A DNA stretch of 34,270 bases from Desulfobacteraceae bacterium. Lineage in GTDB: Bacteria > Desulfobacterota > Desulfobacteria > Desulfobacterales > Desulfosalsimonadaceae. Below the pieces are notes generated by a model. That model did no database searches. It had not been told where the DNA came from and was given only the letters and a program-made list of their open reading frames with translations. Shown here one piece after another: positions 26,223-34,270 of the stretch (the stretch's first letter is position 1; every line of letters starts with the position of its first letter). The position numbers were made by a program, and so were the translations under genes. The DNA is taken from contig JAIPEJ010000009.1 in NCBI GenBank assembly GCA_021737225.1, positions 1-34,270 on the forward strand, in the 5' to 3' direction.

Positions 26223-27640
26223 CGAACTGGACCCTGTTTGCACCGGAACTTTTTATGTTGGCCGCTGCCGGGCTTTTTTTCGCCCTGTCCCTGGCCCGGC
26301 CCCAGCCTGCGCGCGATTTTGCCGCGGCCATGGTAGTCGCTGCCATTGGCCTGTCTTTGACCGTGTGGGCCGTGGGCGCAGAAGGCGTGCTGTTTGCCGG
26401 GACATACCGGGTGGACCTGTTTTCCCAGGTTTTCAAGGTGCTCATCAGCGCGGGGTTTTTCCTGGTGATCTGCCTGTGCGGCGATCTTTCGGGCGTGGCA
26501 GACAAGCGGCACAGCGAATTTTACCTGCTGCTGGCGGTCTGCACCCTGGCCCTGATGCTGCTGACAAGTTGCGTGCACTTGCTGGCGATATACCTGGCCC
26601 TGGAGCTGTCGAGTTACAGCCTCTATATCCTGGTCTGCCTGCGAAGGGGCCGGGAAAAGGGACTGGAATCCGGGTTGAAATATTTTATCATCGGCGCTTG
26701 TGCCTCGGCGTTGATGCTTTTCGGGTTTGCACTGCTCTACGGCACCGGTATGAGCCTGCATTTGGCGGATCTGGCCCGGGAGCTGCCCGGCCGGCTCCAT
26801 GAGCCGGTGGTGTTGATCGGGTTTGTGCTCGGCCTGTCCGGGTTTTTGTTCAAGATCGCGGCTTTCCCGTTTCACTTCTGGGCCCCCGAGGTCTACGAGG
26901 CCGCCCCGCACCAGGCGGGCGCGTATATCGCCACTGTCTCCAAGGCAGGCGGGATTGCCGTGCTGTTGCGGATAACCGCTGCTGCCGGAGCAGGCGGGGA
27001 TCAACTGGTCGGATTTCTCATGGTGGTGTCTGTTGCTTCCATGACCCTGGGCAACCTGGCCGCCATTGCCCAGCAGGATCTAAAGCGCCTGCTGGCGTTT
27101 TCAAGCGTGGCACATGCCGGATACGTGATGGTCGCAATTTTGAGCTTCAATGCCATGGGCCTTTCCAGCGGCGTATTTTATGCCATGTCCTTGCTGGTGA
27201 TGAAACTGACCTGTTTTATGATCGTAATCCAGGTTTCGGCCGGGGGAAACAATATCCGGATCAACGACCTTGCCGGGCTTCACAGGCAGGCCCCGGTGCT
27301 GGCCGCGGCCCTGATGCTCGCCCTGTTCAGCCTTGCCGGTATTCCGCCGACCATCGGGTTTACGGCCAAGCTGCTGGTATTCACCGCTGCTGCGGAAAAC
27401 GGGTATCTGTGGCTGGTGATCGTGGCCATGGCAAACGTGGTGATTTCCCTGTACTACTATCTCCGGGTGCTGAAGGCGGCCTATTTTCTGGAACCCGAAG
27501 ACAGCGCCTCCCCGGTCCGGGTTCCGGCCCCTATGAATTTTCTGGCCCTGGTGCTGATTTTCTTCACGGTCGCCGCAGGCATTTACCCCCAGCCCTTTAT
27601 CGCCGCAGCCCGGGCCTTGACGCACGCACTTATCGGATAG
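26219..27640 (+). CDS. nuoN: NADH-quinone oxidoreductase subunit N
   Basis: LALELSSYSLYILV, FKIAAFPFHFWAPEVYEAAP, SKAGG motifs; ATGA overlap with nuoM. Confidence 0.94.
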   Translation: MTNWTLFAPELFMLAAAGLFFALSLARPQPARDFAAAMVVAAIGLSLTVWAVGAEGVLFAGTYRVDLFSQVFKVLISAGFFLVICLCGDLSGVADKRHSEFYLLLAVCTLALMLLTSCVHLLAIYLALELSSYSLYILVCLRRGREKGLESGLKYFIIGACASALMLFGFALLYGTGMSLHLADLARELPGRLHEPVVLIGFVLGLSGFLFKIAAFPFHFWAPEVYEAAPHQAGAYIATVSKAGGIAVLLRITAAAGAGGDQLVGFLMVVSVASMTLGNLAAIAQQDLKRLLAFSSVAHAGYVMVAILSFNAMGLSSGVFYAMSLLVMKLTCFMIVIQVSAGGNNIRINDLAGLHRQAPVLAAALMLALFSLAGIPPTIGFTAKLLVFTAAAENGYLWLVIVAMANVVISLYYYLRVLKAAYFLEPEDSASPVRVPAPMNFLALVLIFFTVAAGIYPQPFIAAARALTHALIG

Positions 27641-27730
27641 GGAGGGCTTTTCTGTGATCTTCGCGGTTGCAACTCCCATTTTTTTTCACTATATGTAAGA
27701 GTTGAAGTTATTGTGCATATCTGATTTGAA

Positions 27731-27797
27731 TCACGGAGCACACGAAGATCACGAAGTTTTCGTTTTTCTGTTTTTTTTCTTCGCTCCCTTTGTGGTT
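27731..27797. repeat. CACGAAG-type imperfect palindrome downstream of nuoN
   Basis: TCACGGAGCACACGAAGATCACGAAG opposite CTTCGCTCCCTTTGTGG with T-rich loop. Confidence 0.7.
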
Positions 27798-27837
27798 CCA
27801 TTCGCTGCTTTCTTTTAAAATGCCCAGGAGCACGAAC

Positions 27838-28824
27838 ATGATCCAAACCCGTATCACCGATCTTTTCGGCATTGAAAAACCCATCATCCAGGGCGGACTC
27901 ATGTGGATCGCCCGGGCCGAGCTAACGGCCGCGGTGGCCAATGCCGGGGGCATGGGTTTTATGACCGCGTTGACCTTTCCGGACCCCGAGGACCTGCGGG
28001 GGGAAATCCGCAGGTGCCGGCAAATGACAGACAAACCCTTTGGCATCAACCTGACGTTTCTGCCCACGCTCACCCCGCCGGACTATCCGGGCTATATCCG
28101 GGTGTGCATTGAAGAGGGCATCGAGTTTATCGAAACCGCGGGCAGAAACCCGGAGCCATACATGGAGCAGATCAAGTCTGCAGGCATCAAGGTGCTGCAC
28201 AAATGCACCTCGGTGCGGCACGCTCTGAAAGCGCAGAAGGTCGGGTGTGACGCCATCGGCATTGACGGGTTTGAAGCCGCGGGCCACCCCGGGGAAGACG
28301 ATGTCACCTCCCTGGTACTGGTTCCCCGGACACGGGATGCCGTGGATCTGCCCCTGGTGGCATCCGGCGGGTTTGCCGACGGCCGCGGTCTGGCAGCAGC
28401 CCTGGTGCTCGGCGCGGATGCCGTGAACATGGGCACCCGGTTTGTGGCCACCCGGGAAGCGCCGGTCCACGAGAATGTCAAAAAGGCCCTGCTGGATCAC
28501 AGCGAGCTCGATACCCGGCTTATCATGCGCACCCTGCGAAACACCGAGCGTGTGCTTGCCAATCCGGCCGCGGACAAGGTGCTGGAAATCGAGGCAAAGC
28601 AAGGTGAGACAAAAATTGAGGACATAGTGCCCTACGTGGCCGGCCGGGTGGGAAAGCAAATGCTTGAACAGGGCGACATGGAAACCGGCACCCTGTCCAC
28701 CGGCCAGTGCATGGGTCTGATCCGGGATGTCCCCGGCGTAGCGGAACTGCTGGACCGGATCGTGGCGGATGCCGAAAAAGCGGTCCGGGAGAAGTTTTCC
28801 GGGGCCCTGCGGTTTTCGGAATAG
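27838..28824 (+). CDS. Nitronate monooxygenase / 2-nitropropane dioxygenase family flavoprotein
   Basis: PIIQGGLMWIARAELTAAVANAGGMGF, DGFEAAGHPGEDD, VASGGFADGRGLAAALVLGADAVNMGTRF. Confidence 0.88.
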   Translation: MIQTRITDLFGIEKPIIQGGLMWIARAELTAAVANAGGMGFMTALTFPDPEDLRGEIRRCRQMTDKPFGINLTFLPTLTPPDYPGYIRVCIEEGIEFIETAGRNPEPYMEQIKSAGIKVLHKCTSVRHALKAQKVGCDAIGIDGFEAAGHPGEDDVTSLVLVPRTRDAVDLPLVASGGFADGRGLAAALVLGADAVNMGTRFVATREAPVHENVKKALLDHSELDTRLIMRTLRNTERVLANPAADKVLEIEAKQGETKIEDIVPYVAGRVGKQMLEQGDMETGTLSTGQCMGLIRDVPGVAELLDRIVADAEKAVREKFSGALRFSE

Positions 28825-29062
28825 ACTGGCGCGTGTCTGTCTGCCCGCATGTCCGGCTTTCCGCACCCGCCCGCCCGGAGGATGCTCCAACCGGCACGGC
28901 AGCTCAGCCACTGTGCCGTTTGTAAGATGTTGTTTTTCTGAACAGCATTTCATAATTCTGAGCGGAATTAAAGTTTTTCGATTTGAAAAAATATGCTTGT
29001 TCTGGTATCAGCATCCAAAGTGCAGTCAAACTTGTAACGCAAAAATAGAGAGGGCGGAAAAA

Positions 29063-29674
29063 ATGAAGAGATTTTTGTTCTGGACCGGATGTTGTGTAAC
29101 GGGGATCTTGATTGCAGTTTTTGCCGTATCCGGCATGCCGGCGCCTGCGGATGCAGCCGAGGTGGGCGGTGTGACCCTGCCCGACGAGATCGAGGTGGCC
29201 GGGGAAAAGCTGGTTTTAAACGGCGCTGGCGTGCGGGAAAAATATTTCTTCGGCGCTGACGTGTATGCTGCCGGGCTGTATCTCAAAGAACCGAGCACGG
29301 ATGCGGAGCAGATCATTTCCGCAGATGAGACGATGGCACTGAAAATTCATATTCTTACCGGCATGCTTGATTCCGAGAATTTTACAGAGGCCACGCTGAC
29401 CGGTTTTGATGAATCCACAGACGGCAACACCGCGCCCATACAGGACGAAATCGATTTGTTTATCACCGCCTTTGCCGAAGAGATCAACCCCAATGATGTC
29501 TTTGATATCCAGTACATTCCGGGCGAGGGCGTCAAGGTCTTTAAGAATCAAAAAAGTAAACCCGCAGTGGTGGTCCCGGGCATGCCGGTAAAAGAGGCGC
29601 TTTTCGGCATATGGCTTTCCCAGAGAACGGAAAAACATCTCCAGGAACTGCGAAAGGACCTGCTCGGCAAATAG
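29063..29674 (+). CDS. Exported chalcone isomerase-like protein
   Basis: Signal peptide, then VGGVTLPDEIEVAGEKLVLNGAGVREKYFFGADVYAAGLYLKEPS typical of the Chalcone_3-like family. Confidence 0.8.
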   Translation: MKRFLFWTGCCVTGILIAVFAVSGMPAPADAAEVGGVTLPDEIEVAGEKLVLNGAGVREKYFFGADVYAAGLYLKEPSTDAEQIISADETMALKIHILTGMLDSENFTEATLTGFDESTDGNTAPIQDEIDLFITAFAEEINPNDVFDIQYIPGEGVKVFKNQKSKPAVVVPGMPVKEALFGIWLSQRTEKHLQELRKDLLGK

Positions 29675-29729
29675 CCCCTGGTCTGCAAAACCTTTTTTCG
29701 AACCATCCGAAATTTCTGCGGAAAATCCG

Positions 29730-29759
29730 GCCGCCCTTGAACACAGGGGCGGCTTTTTT
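29730..29759 (+). terminator. Rho-independent terminator
   Basis: GCCGCCC (29730-29736) / GGGCGGC (29747-29753) stem followed by TTTTTT. Confidence 0.85.
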
Positions 29760-29776
29760 CGGCCCTTGTCCTTTAC

Positions 29777-29790
29777 TTGTACCTATACAA
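29777..29790. promoter_or_regulatory. Candidate LexA-type operator upstream of lexA
   Basis: Perfect dyad TTGTA-CCTA-TACAA about 70 bp upstream of the lexA-like start, just upstream of a promoter-like sequence. Confidence 0.5.
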
Positions 29791-29798
29791 ACTTTACA

Positions 29799-29827
29799 TT
29801 GACATTTACATTTTCTCCGGTTATGTT
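29799..29827 (+). promoter_or_regulatory. Putative sigma70-type promoter of the lexA cassette
   Basis: TTGACA (29799-29804), 17-nt spacer, TATGTT (29822-29827). Confidence 0.55.
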
Positions 29828-29860
29828 TTTTTCAAACCATGAAACAGGATCGGAGCCCCC

Positions 29861-30499
29861 ATGCAAGGTGAAATAACTTCCAAACAGCAGCAACTGCTGG
29901 ATTATCTCCAATCCCGTATCAATGCCTCGGGCACATCCCCCTCCCTGCGGCAGGCTGCAGCAGACCTGGGCGTAAGTCACACGGCCGTGGCCCAGACCCT
30001 GGCGCGCCTGGAGGAAAAGGGACTGGTGCGGCGGGAAGGACGATACGGCCGGCGCATCCATCTGCTCAACCGGGCCGGGCAGCCGGCGGGAATCCAGCGC
30101 TTTTGCGAGGTGCCGGTCATCGGCCGGATCACGGCCGGGCTGCCCATGTATGCCCAACAGGAGTGGGAGGAAAGCATCCTGGTGGATGCTTCGGTGTACA
30201 AGGATGTCAATCTTTTTGCCCTGCGCGTCAAGGGCGATTCCATGACCGGCGCCGGCATTGTCCACGGGGACCTGGCAGTCTGCCGGCCCCGGCAGTACGC
30301 GGTGGACGGGGAAATCGTGGCCGCGCTCATCAGCGGCGAGGAAGCCACGGTCAAGCGGTTTTTCATCCGCTCCGATCATATCCTGCTCAAGCCGGAAAAT
30401 CCGGATTACGAACCCATGCGCTGCGGGTTTGACGAGGTCCTGGTGCAGGGCAAGGTGATCGGGATCCAGCGCGGTCCCGAGGTCATGCAGAGGCTGTAG
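29861..30499 (+). CDS. lexA: LexA-family SOS repressor
   Basis: Winged HTH plus S24 peptidase domain: Ala-Gly cleavage site (RITAGLP), catalytic Ser in KGDSM, catalytic Lys in TVKRF. Confidence 0.9.
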   Translation: MQGEITSKQQQLLDYLQSRINASGTSPSLRQAAADLGVSHTAVAQTLARLEEKGLVRREGRYGRRIHLLNRAGQPAGIQRFCEVPVIGRITAGLPMYAQQEWEESILVDASVYKDVNLFALRVKGDSMTGAGIVHGDLAVCRPRQYAVDGEIVAALISGEEATVKRFFIRSDHILLKPENPDYEPMRCGFDEVLVQGKVIGIQRGPEVMQRL

Positions 30500-30501
30500 C
30501 C

Positions 30502-31701
30502 ATGACCGCATCCATTGTTTGCCCGGATCGCCAGCGTGCGGTAGTGCACCTGAATATTACCGACTTTGCCGTGGCTGTGGAGCGCCTTGCGGATCGCGGC
30601 CTGGAAGGGCGGCCCGTGATCGTTGCGCCCGAAGGTGCCGCGCGCGCCGGCGTGTTTGACATGAGCGAGGAGGCATACCAGGCAGGGGTGAGAAAGTCCA
30701 TGCCGCTGTACCGCGCACGCCGAATGTGCCGGGATGCCGTGGTTTTACCGCCGCACCCGGAGCGATATGAGCGGGTCATGGCCGAGCTGTTCCGGGAAGC
30801 ACTCGCCTTTTCCCCGCTTGTGGAGCCCGGACAGATCGACGGGCACTTTTTCGTGGATGTCACCGGCACCAGCCGGATTTTCGGTCCGCCCGTAGATGCG
30901 GCCCGGCGCATGTATCGGCACATTCGGCACCGGCTCGGGCTTTGCCCGGTCTGGGCGGTGGCGGAAAACAAGCTGGTATCCAAGGTAGCCACCCGGCTGG
31001 TCAAGCCGGCGGGTGAATATGTGGTCCGGCCGGGCGAGGCGCGCGCGTTTCTCTCCTCCCTGCCGGTGGACCTGCTGCCGGGCTTGGCCTCCGAAGACCT
31101 GGCACGTCTCCGCGAACTCAACCTGCAGCAGATATGCCAGGTGGCCGAGCTGACAGCCGATGAACTGGCCGTGCCGTTTGGCAGCCGTGCCGGTTGGATT
31201 CATGCCCTGGTGCACGGCATTGATCCGTCTCCGGTCCGGCCCGCCGGCGAAAAGGCCGCGAAGATCAGCGCCTCCCATGACTTCGGAGTCGGCGCCAATG
31301 ATCCGGCCGCAGCGGCCCCGGCCATGTACCGGATGGCGGAAAAAATCGGGGCGGAACTACGAAAGCGCGGCAAGGCCGCCCGCAGCCTTGCCATCGCAAT
31401 TGACTATGCTGACGGGCTGCGGTGTTTCCGACAGCTTGGCGTGCAACCCCCTTCTGGTGATGACATCACCCTTTTCGAGGTTTGCCGGACCCTTCTGGAC
31501 AAGGCCTGGATGCGGCGGGTGCGGTTGCGACGGGTTTGCGTGACCTGTGCCAGGCCGGTTTCCCCACAGATCCAGATGGAACTGTTTTCGGAAAACCAGG
31601 CGGTCCGGGAAAAACGAGATGCCGTGATCCATGCCGTGGACCGCATCCGGCAGCGCTTCGGCGCGGGCGCGGTTTGCATGGGGCGGACAATGGCCCCGTG
31701 A
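30502..31701 (+). CDS. imuB: ImuB-like inactive Y-family DNA polymerase homologue
   Basis: Y-family palm/finger/little-finger pattern with degenerate catalytic motifs (HLNITDFAVAVE, QIDGHFFVDVTGT), clamp-binding-like QMELF; 2-bp gap from lexA, overlaps dnaE2. Confidence 0.75.
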   Translation: MTASIVCPDRQRAVVHLNITDFAVAVERLADRGLEGRPVIVAPEGAARAGVFDMSEEAYQAGVRKSMPLYRARRMCRDAVVLPPHPERYERVMAELFREALAFSPLVEPGQIDGHFFVDVTGTSRIFGPPVDAARRMYRHIRHRLGLCPVWAVAENKLVSKVATRLVKPAGEYVVRPGEARAFLSSLPVDLLPGLASEDLARLRELNLQQICQVAELTADELAVPFGSRAGWIHALVHGIDPSPVRPAGEKAAKISASHDFGVGANDPAAAAPAMYRMAEKIGAELRKRGKAARSLAIAIDYADGLRCFRQLGVQPPSGDDITLFEVCRTLLDKAWMRRVRLRRVCVTCARPVSPQIQMELFSENQAVREKRDAVIHAVDRIRQRFGAGAVCMGRTMAP

Positions 31702-34270
31702 TGGTTCCGCTCAGCGTGCATTCCGGGTGTTCTTTCATGCAGGGGACATCCGGCATTGAAGCGCTTTGCCGGCACGCCGCAGCCCTGGGATATGACCGAC
31801 TGGCCCTGACTGACACGGACAATCTCTGCGGGCTCTGGTCCTTTGTGAGCGCCTGCCGGCGTGAAGGGCTCCGGCCGATTATCGGCGCACAAATCACAGA
31901 TCCCCGTTTTTCCGTCCGCGCGGTATGCCTGGTCAAAAACGCATCCGGATATGCCAATCTATGCCGCCTGCTCACCCGGCGGCACACGGATTCGGATTTC
32001 GGCCTGAAATCCGCGCTGCCGGAATTGGCTGGCGGCCTTCTGTTGCTCACCGCAGATCCGGATCTGCTTAGCATCTGCAATGATGCGGGCATGGATATCG
32101 CGGCCGCCATGCCGGTGCGTCCGGTCGGGGCCGCAAGCCCTTTGCGGCAGACCGCCCGGCGCTTAAACATTCCGCTTGCTGCCGTGCCGGACAGCTTTTT
32201 TCTTCGGCCCGGGGACTTTTCGCTTCACCGGATGCTGCGGGCCATTGCCCGAAAAACCGCCCCGGGGCGCCTGGGACCCGGGGATACGGCCCCGAAAGAT
32301 GCGTTTCTGGCATCGCCTGCCGAATACCGGCAGCGGTTTGCCGTCTGCCCCGAGGCTGTGGAAAACACCCGTGTTCTGGCAGAGCGCCTTTGCTTTACCG
32401 GGCCGGATTTCGGGCGGGTCATGCCGCCTTATGAACACGCGTCTCCGCAGGAAGCGGCCGGGCGCCTGCGGCAGGCCGCATGGGAAGGGGCCCGGCAGCG
32501 CTACGGACAGATCCCCGAATCCGTGTCCCGCAGGCTTTGCCGTGAACTGGAAATCATTTCCGAGAAGGGGTTTTGCGGGTATTTCCTGGTGGTGGCAGAC
32601 ATCGTGCGGCAAAGCCCACGCACCTGCGGCCGCGGCTCCGGGGCGGCCTCCCTTGTCGCCTATTGCCTGGGCATTACCAATGTCTGCCCGGTCCGTTACA
32701 ACCTGTACTTTGAGCGTTTTTTAAACCCGGGCCGCGCCGATCCGCCGGACATGGACGTGGACTTTGCCTGGGACGAGCGCGACAGCGTGATTTCCGGGGT
32801 GCTTTCCAAATACGCGGGTCGGGCGGCTATGGTGTCCAACCATGTGTGTTTCCAGCCCCGCATGGCGGTTCGCGAAACCGCCCGGGCCTTCGGGCTCACC
32901 GACCGGGAGATCAGCCATGTGACCCGGGGGCTGCCCGGCGGGTGGGAGGCCGGGATCTCCGATGAGAACTGGCTGCAGCACCTGGCCGCGCACCCGCGCA
33001 TGCGGGGGACGGATTTGTCCGAACCCTGGCCGGAGATCCTTTGCATGGCCCGGCGGATTACCGGGCTGCCGCGCTATCTCTCGCTGCATCCGGGCGGGGT
33101 GGTGATCACGCCGTCGCGCATTGATACTTACGTGCCGGTGCAGCATGCGCCAAAAGGCGTGCCAATGGTGCATTGGGAAAAAGACGGGGCAGAAGACGCC
33201 GGGCTGGTCAAGATCGATCTGCTGGGAAACCGCAGCCTCGGGGTGATCCGGGATGCCCTGGCCAACATCCGGGAAAACGGCGCGGCGTTCAATGAGCAGG
33301 CCTGGGTGCCCGAAGAAGACGGCACCACCCGGGATGCGCTTGCCCGGGGCGAGACCATGGGATGCTTTTACATTGAAAGCCCGGCCATGCGGCTTTTGCA
33401 GAAAAAAACCCGGGTCGGGGATTTTACGCACCTGGTGATCCATTCCTCGATTATCCGGCCGGCGGCAAACGAGGTGATCCAGGAATACATCCGGCGCCTG
33501 CACGGGGGGTCCTGGGAGCCGATCCATCCGCGGATGACCGATGTGCTAAACGAGACCTACGGCCTGATGGTTTTTCAGGAGGATGTTTCGCGCACGGCCG
33601 TGTCCGTGGCCGGGTTCTCCCATGCCGAGGCAGACGGACTACGCCGGGTCATGTCCAAAAAGGACCGGCAGCGCCATTTGCAGGATTATTATGTGCGCTT
33701 TGCCGCCGGTGCAAAGCAAAGAGGCGTTAATGCGGCAGACATTGAAAACATTTGGCGCATGATCATGAGTTTCAGCGGGTATTCTTTTTGCAAGCCGCAC
33801 AGCGCCTCGTATGCGCGGGTTTCTTTCCAGGCCGCGTATTTGAAGTCCCATTATCCGGCCGAGTTCATGGCCGCGGTGATTAGCAACCAGGGGGGATTCT
33901 ATTCCACGTTTGCCTACGTGTCCGAGGCCCGGCGCCTGGGACTGACCATTTTGCCCCCGGACGCGGAAAATAGCCGCGTGCGCTGGACCGGCCGGGACCG
34001 CACCCTGCGCGTGGGGTTCCTGTCGATCCGGGATCTTTCCCAAACCACCCGGGAGCGCATCATCGGCCAGCGCCGCCGCCGCGGATTTTCCGATGCCGGC
34101 GATTTTTTTGAGCGCGTCCGCCCGGATGAAGCCGAGGCCCGGGCCCTGATCCACAGCGGCGCCCTGGACCGGTTTTCCCCGGAAAAACACCGGGCCGCCC
34201 TGCTCTGGCAATACACAGGGGTCAAGTCTGCCCTTGACTCTTTTGGGGAAAAAGAGTCAAGGGCAGACTT
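31701..34270 (+). CDS. dnaE2: Error-prone DNA polymerase III alpha-like (DnaE2/ImuC), 3' end open at the window edge
   Basis: My translation of the frame beginning ATG 31701: PHP-like LSVHSGCSFMQG...LALTDTDNLCGLWSF, GRGSGAASLVAYCLGI, PDMDVDFAWDERD, GLVKIDLLGNRSL, GLMVFQEDV, FCKPHSASYA. Not in the ORF track because there is no stop before 34270. Confidence 0.88.
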   Translation, partial: MVPLSVHSGCSFMQGTSGIEALCRHAAALGYDRLALTDTDNLCGLWSFVSACRREGLRPIIGAQITDPRFSVRAVCLVKNASGYANLCRLLTRRHTDSDFGLKSALPELAGGLLLLTADPDLLSICNDAGMDIAAAMPVRPVGAASPLRQTARRLNIPLAAVPDSFFLRPGDFSLHRMLRAIARKTAPGRLGPGDTAPKDAFLASPAEYRQRFAVCPEAVENTRVLAERLCFTGPDFGRVMPPYEHASPQEAAGRLRQAAWEGARQRYGQIPESVSRRLCRELEIISEKGFCGYFLVVADIVRQSPRTCGRGSGAASLVAYCLGITNVCPVRYNLYFERFLNPGRADPPDMDVDFAWDERDSVISGVLSKYAGRAAMVSNHVCFQPRMAVRETARAFGLTDREISHVTRGLPGGWEAGISDENWLQHLAAHPRMRGTDLSEPWPEILCMARRITGLPRYLSLHPGGVVITPSRIDTYVPVQHAPKGVPMVHWEKDGAEDAGLVKIDLLGNRSLGVIRDALANIRENGAAFNEQAWVPEEDGTTRDALARGETMGCFYIESPAMRLLQKKTRVGDFTHLVIHSSIIRPAANEVIQEYIRRLHGGSWEPIHPRMTDVLNETYGLMVFQEDVSRTAVSVAGFSHAEADGLRRVMSKKDRQRHLQDYYVRFAAGAKQRGVNAADIENIWRMIMSFSGYSFCKPHSASYARVSFQAAYLKSHYPAEFMAAVISNQGGFYSTFAYVSEARRLGLTILPPDAENSRVRWTGRDRTLRVGFLSIRDLSQTTRERIIGQRRRRGFSDAGDFFERVRPDEAEARALIHSGALDRFSPEKHRAALLWQYTGVKSALDSFGEKESRAD
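34224..34270. repeat. Perfect 21-bp palindrome at the window edge, in frame inside dnaE2
   Basis: AAGTCTGCCCTTGACTCTTTT (34224-34244), GGGGA, AAAAGAGTCAAGGGCAGACTT (34250-34270). Confidence 0.85.

Noticed and set aside
28892-28918. CGGCAC...GTGCCG hairpin after the nitronate monooxygenase gene
   Set aside because: Imperfect stem with a bulge and short T run; possible terminator but not convincing
27922-28953. 343-aa minus-strand ORF opposite the nitronate monooxygenase gene
   Set aside because: Antisense to a strongly conserved flavoprotein
32721-33527. 268-aa minus-strand ORF in the dnaE2 region
   Set aside because: Antisense to conserved polymerase motifs PDMDVDF and KIDLLG in the forward frame
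1-34270. CRISPR arrays, tRNA, rRNA, prophage or defence systems
   Set aside because: Looked for direct-repeat/spacer periodicity, tRNA-like cloverleafs and defence-type domains; none seen by eye

Overview
The window looks like a housekeeping/energy-metabolism region of a GC-rich, probably Desulfobacterota-like bacterium (taxonomic guess from gene content and repeat style only). Left part: partial unknown ORF, 2[4Fe-4S] ferredoxin, MGMT/Ogt-type alkyltransferase, small conserved hypothetical, RNase J, FtsK/SpoIIIE translocase. On the minus strand: an AsmA-like protein and a UPF0182 protein. Then a DUF3786/Fe-S protein and a complete 12-gene nuo (complex I) cluster, A-BCD-E-F-G-H-I-J-K-L-M-N, with nuoB, nuoC and nuoD fused into one ORF. 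Right part: nitronate monooxygenase-like protein, secreted chalcone-isomerase-like protein, and a compact lexA - imuB-like - dnaE2/imuC-like mutagenesis cassette that runs off the window edge. The dnaE2 ORF is absent from the supplied ORF track because it has no stop in the window. Most interesting points: (1) NuoM lacks the TM7 lysine that NuoL and NuoN in the same operon keep, and has Asp where the conserved TM5 Glu is expected. (2) NuoF has Gly at the Glu position (E. coli E183) that discriminates NADH from NADPH. (3) Two MITE-like palindromic elements share internal boxes; each has a 5-6 bp direct repeat at its ends that contains the TAA stop codon of the preceding gene. (4) Palindromes sit at the only wide gaps of the nuo operon. 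(5) The imuA-less lexA-imuB-dnaE2 cassette has a catalytically degenerate Y-family protein, a candidate operator and a perfect 21-bp palindrome inside the dnaE2 reading frame.
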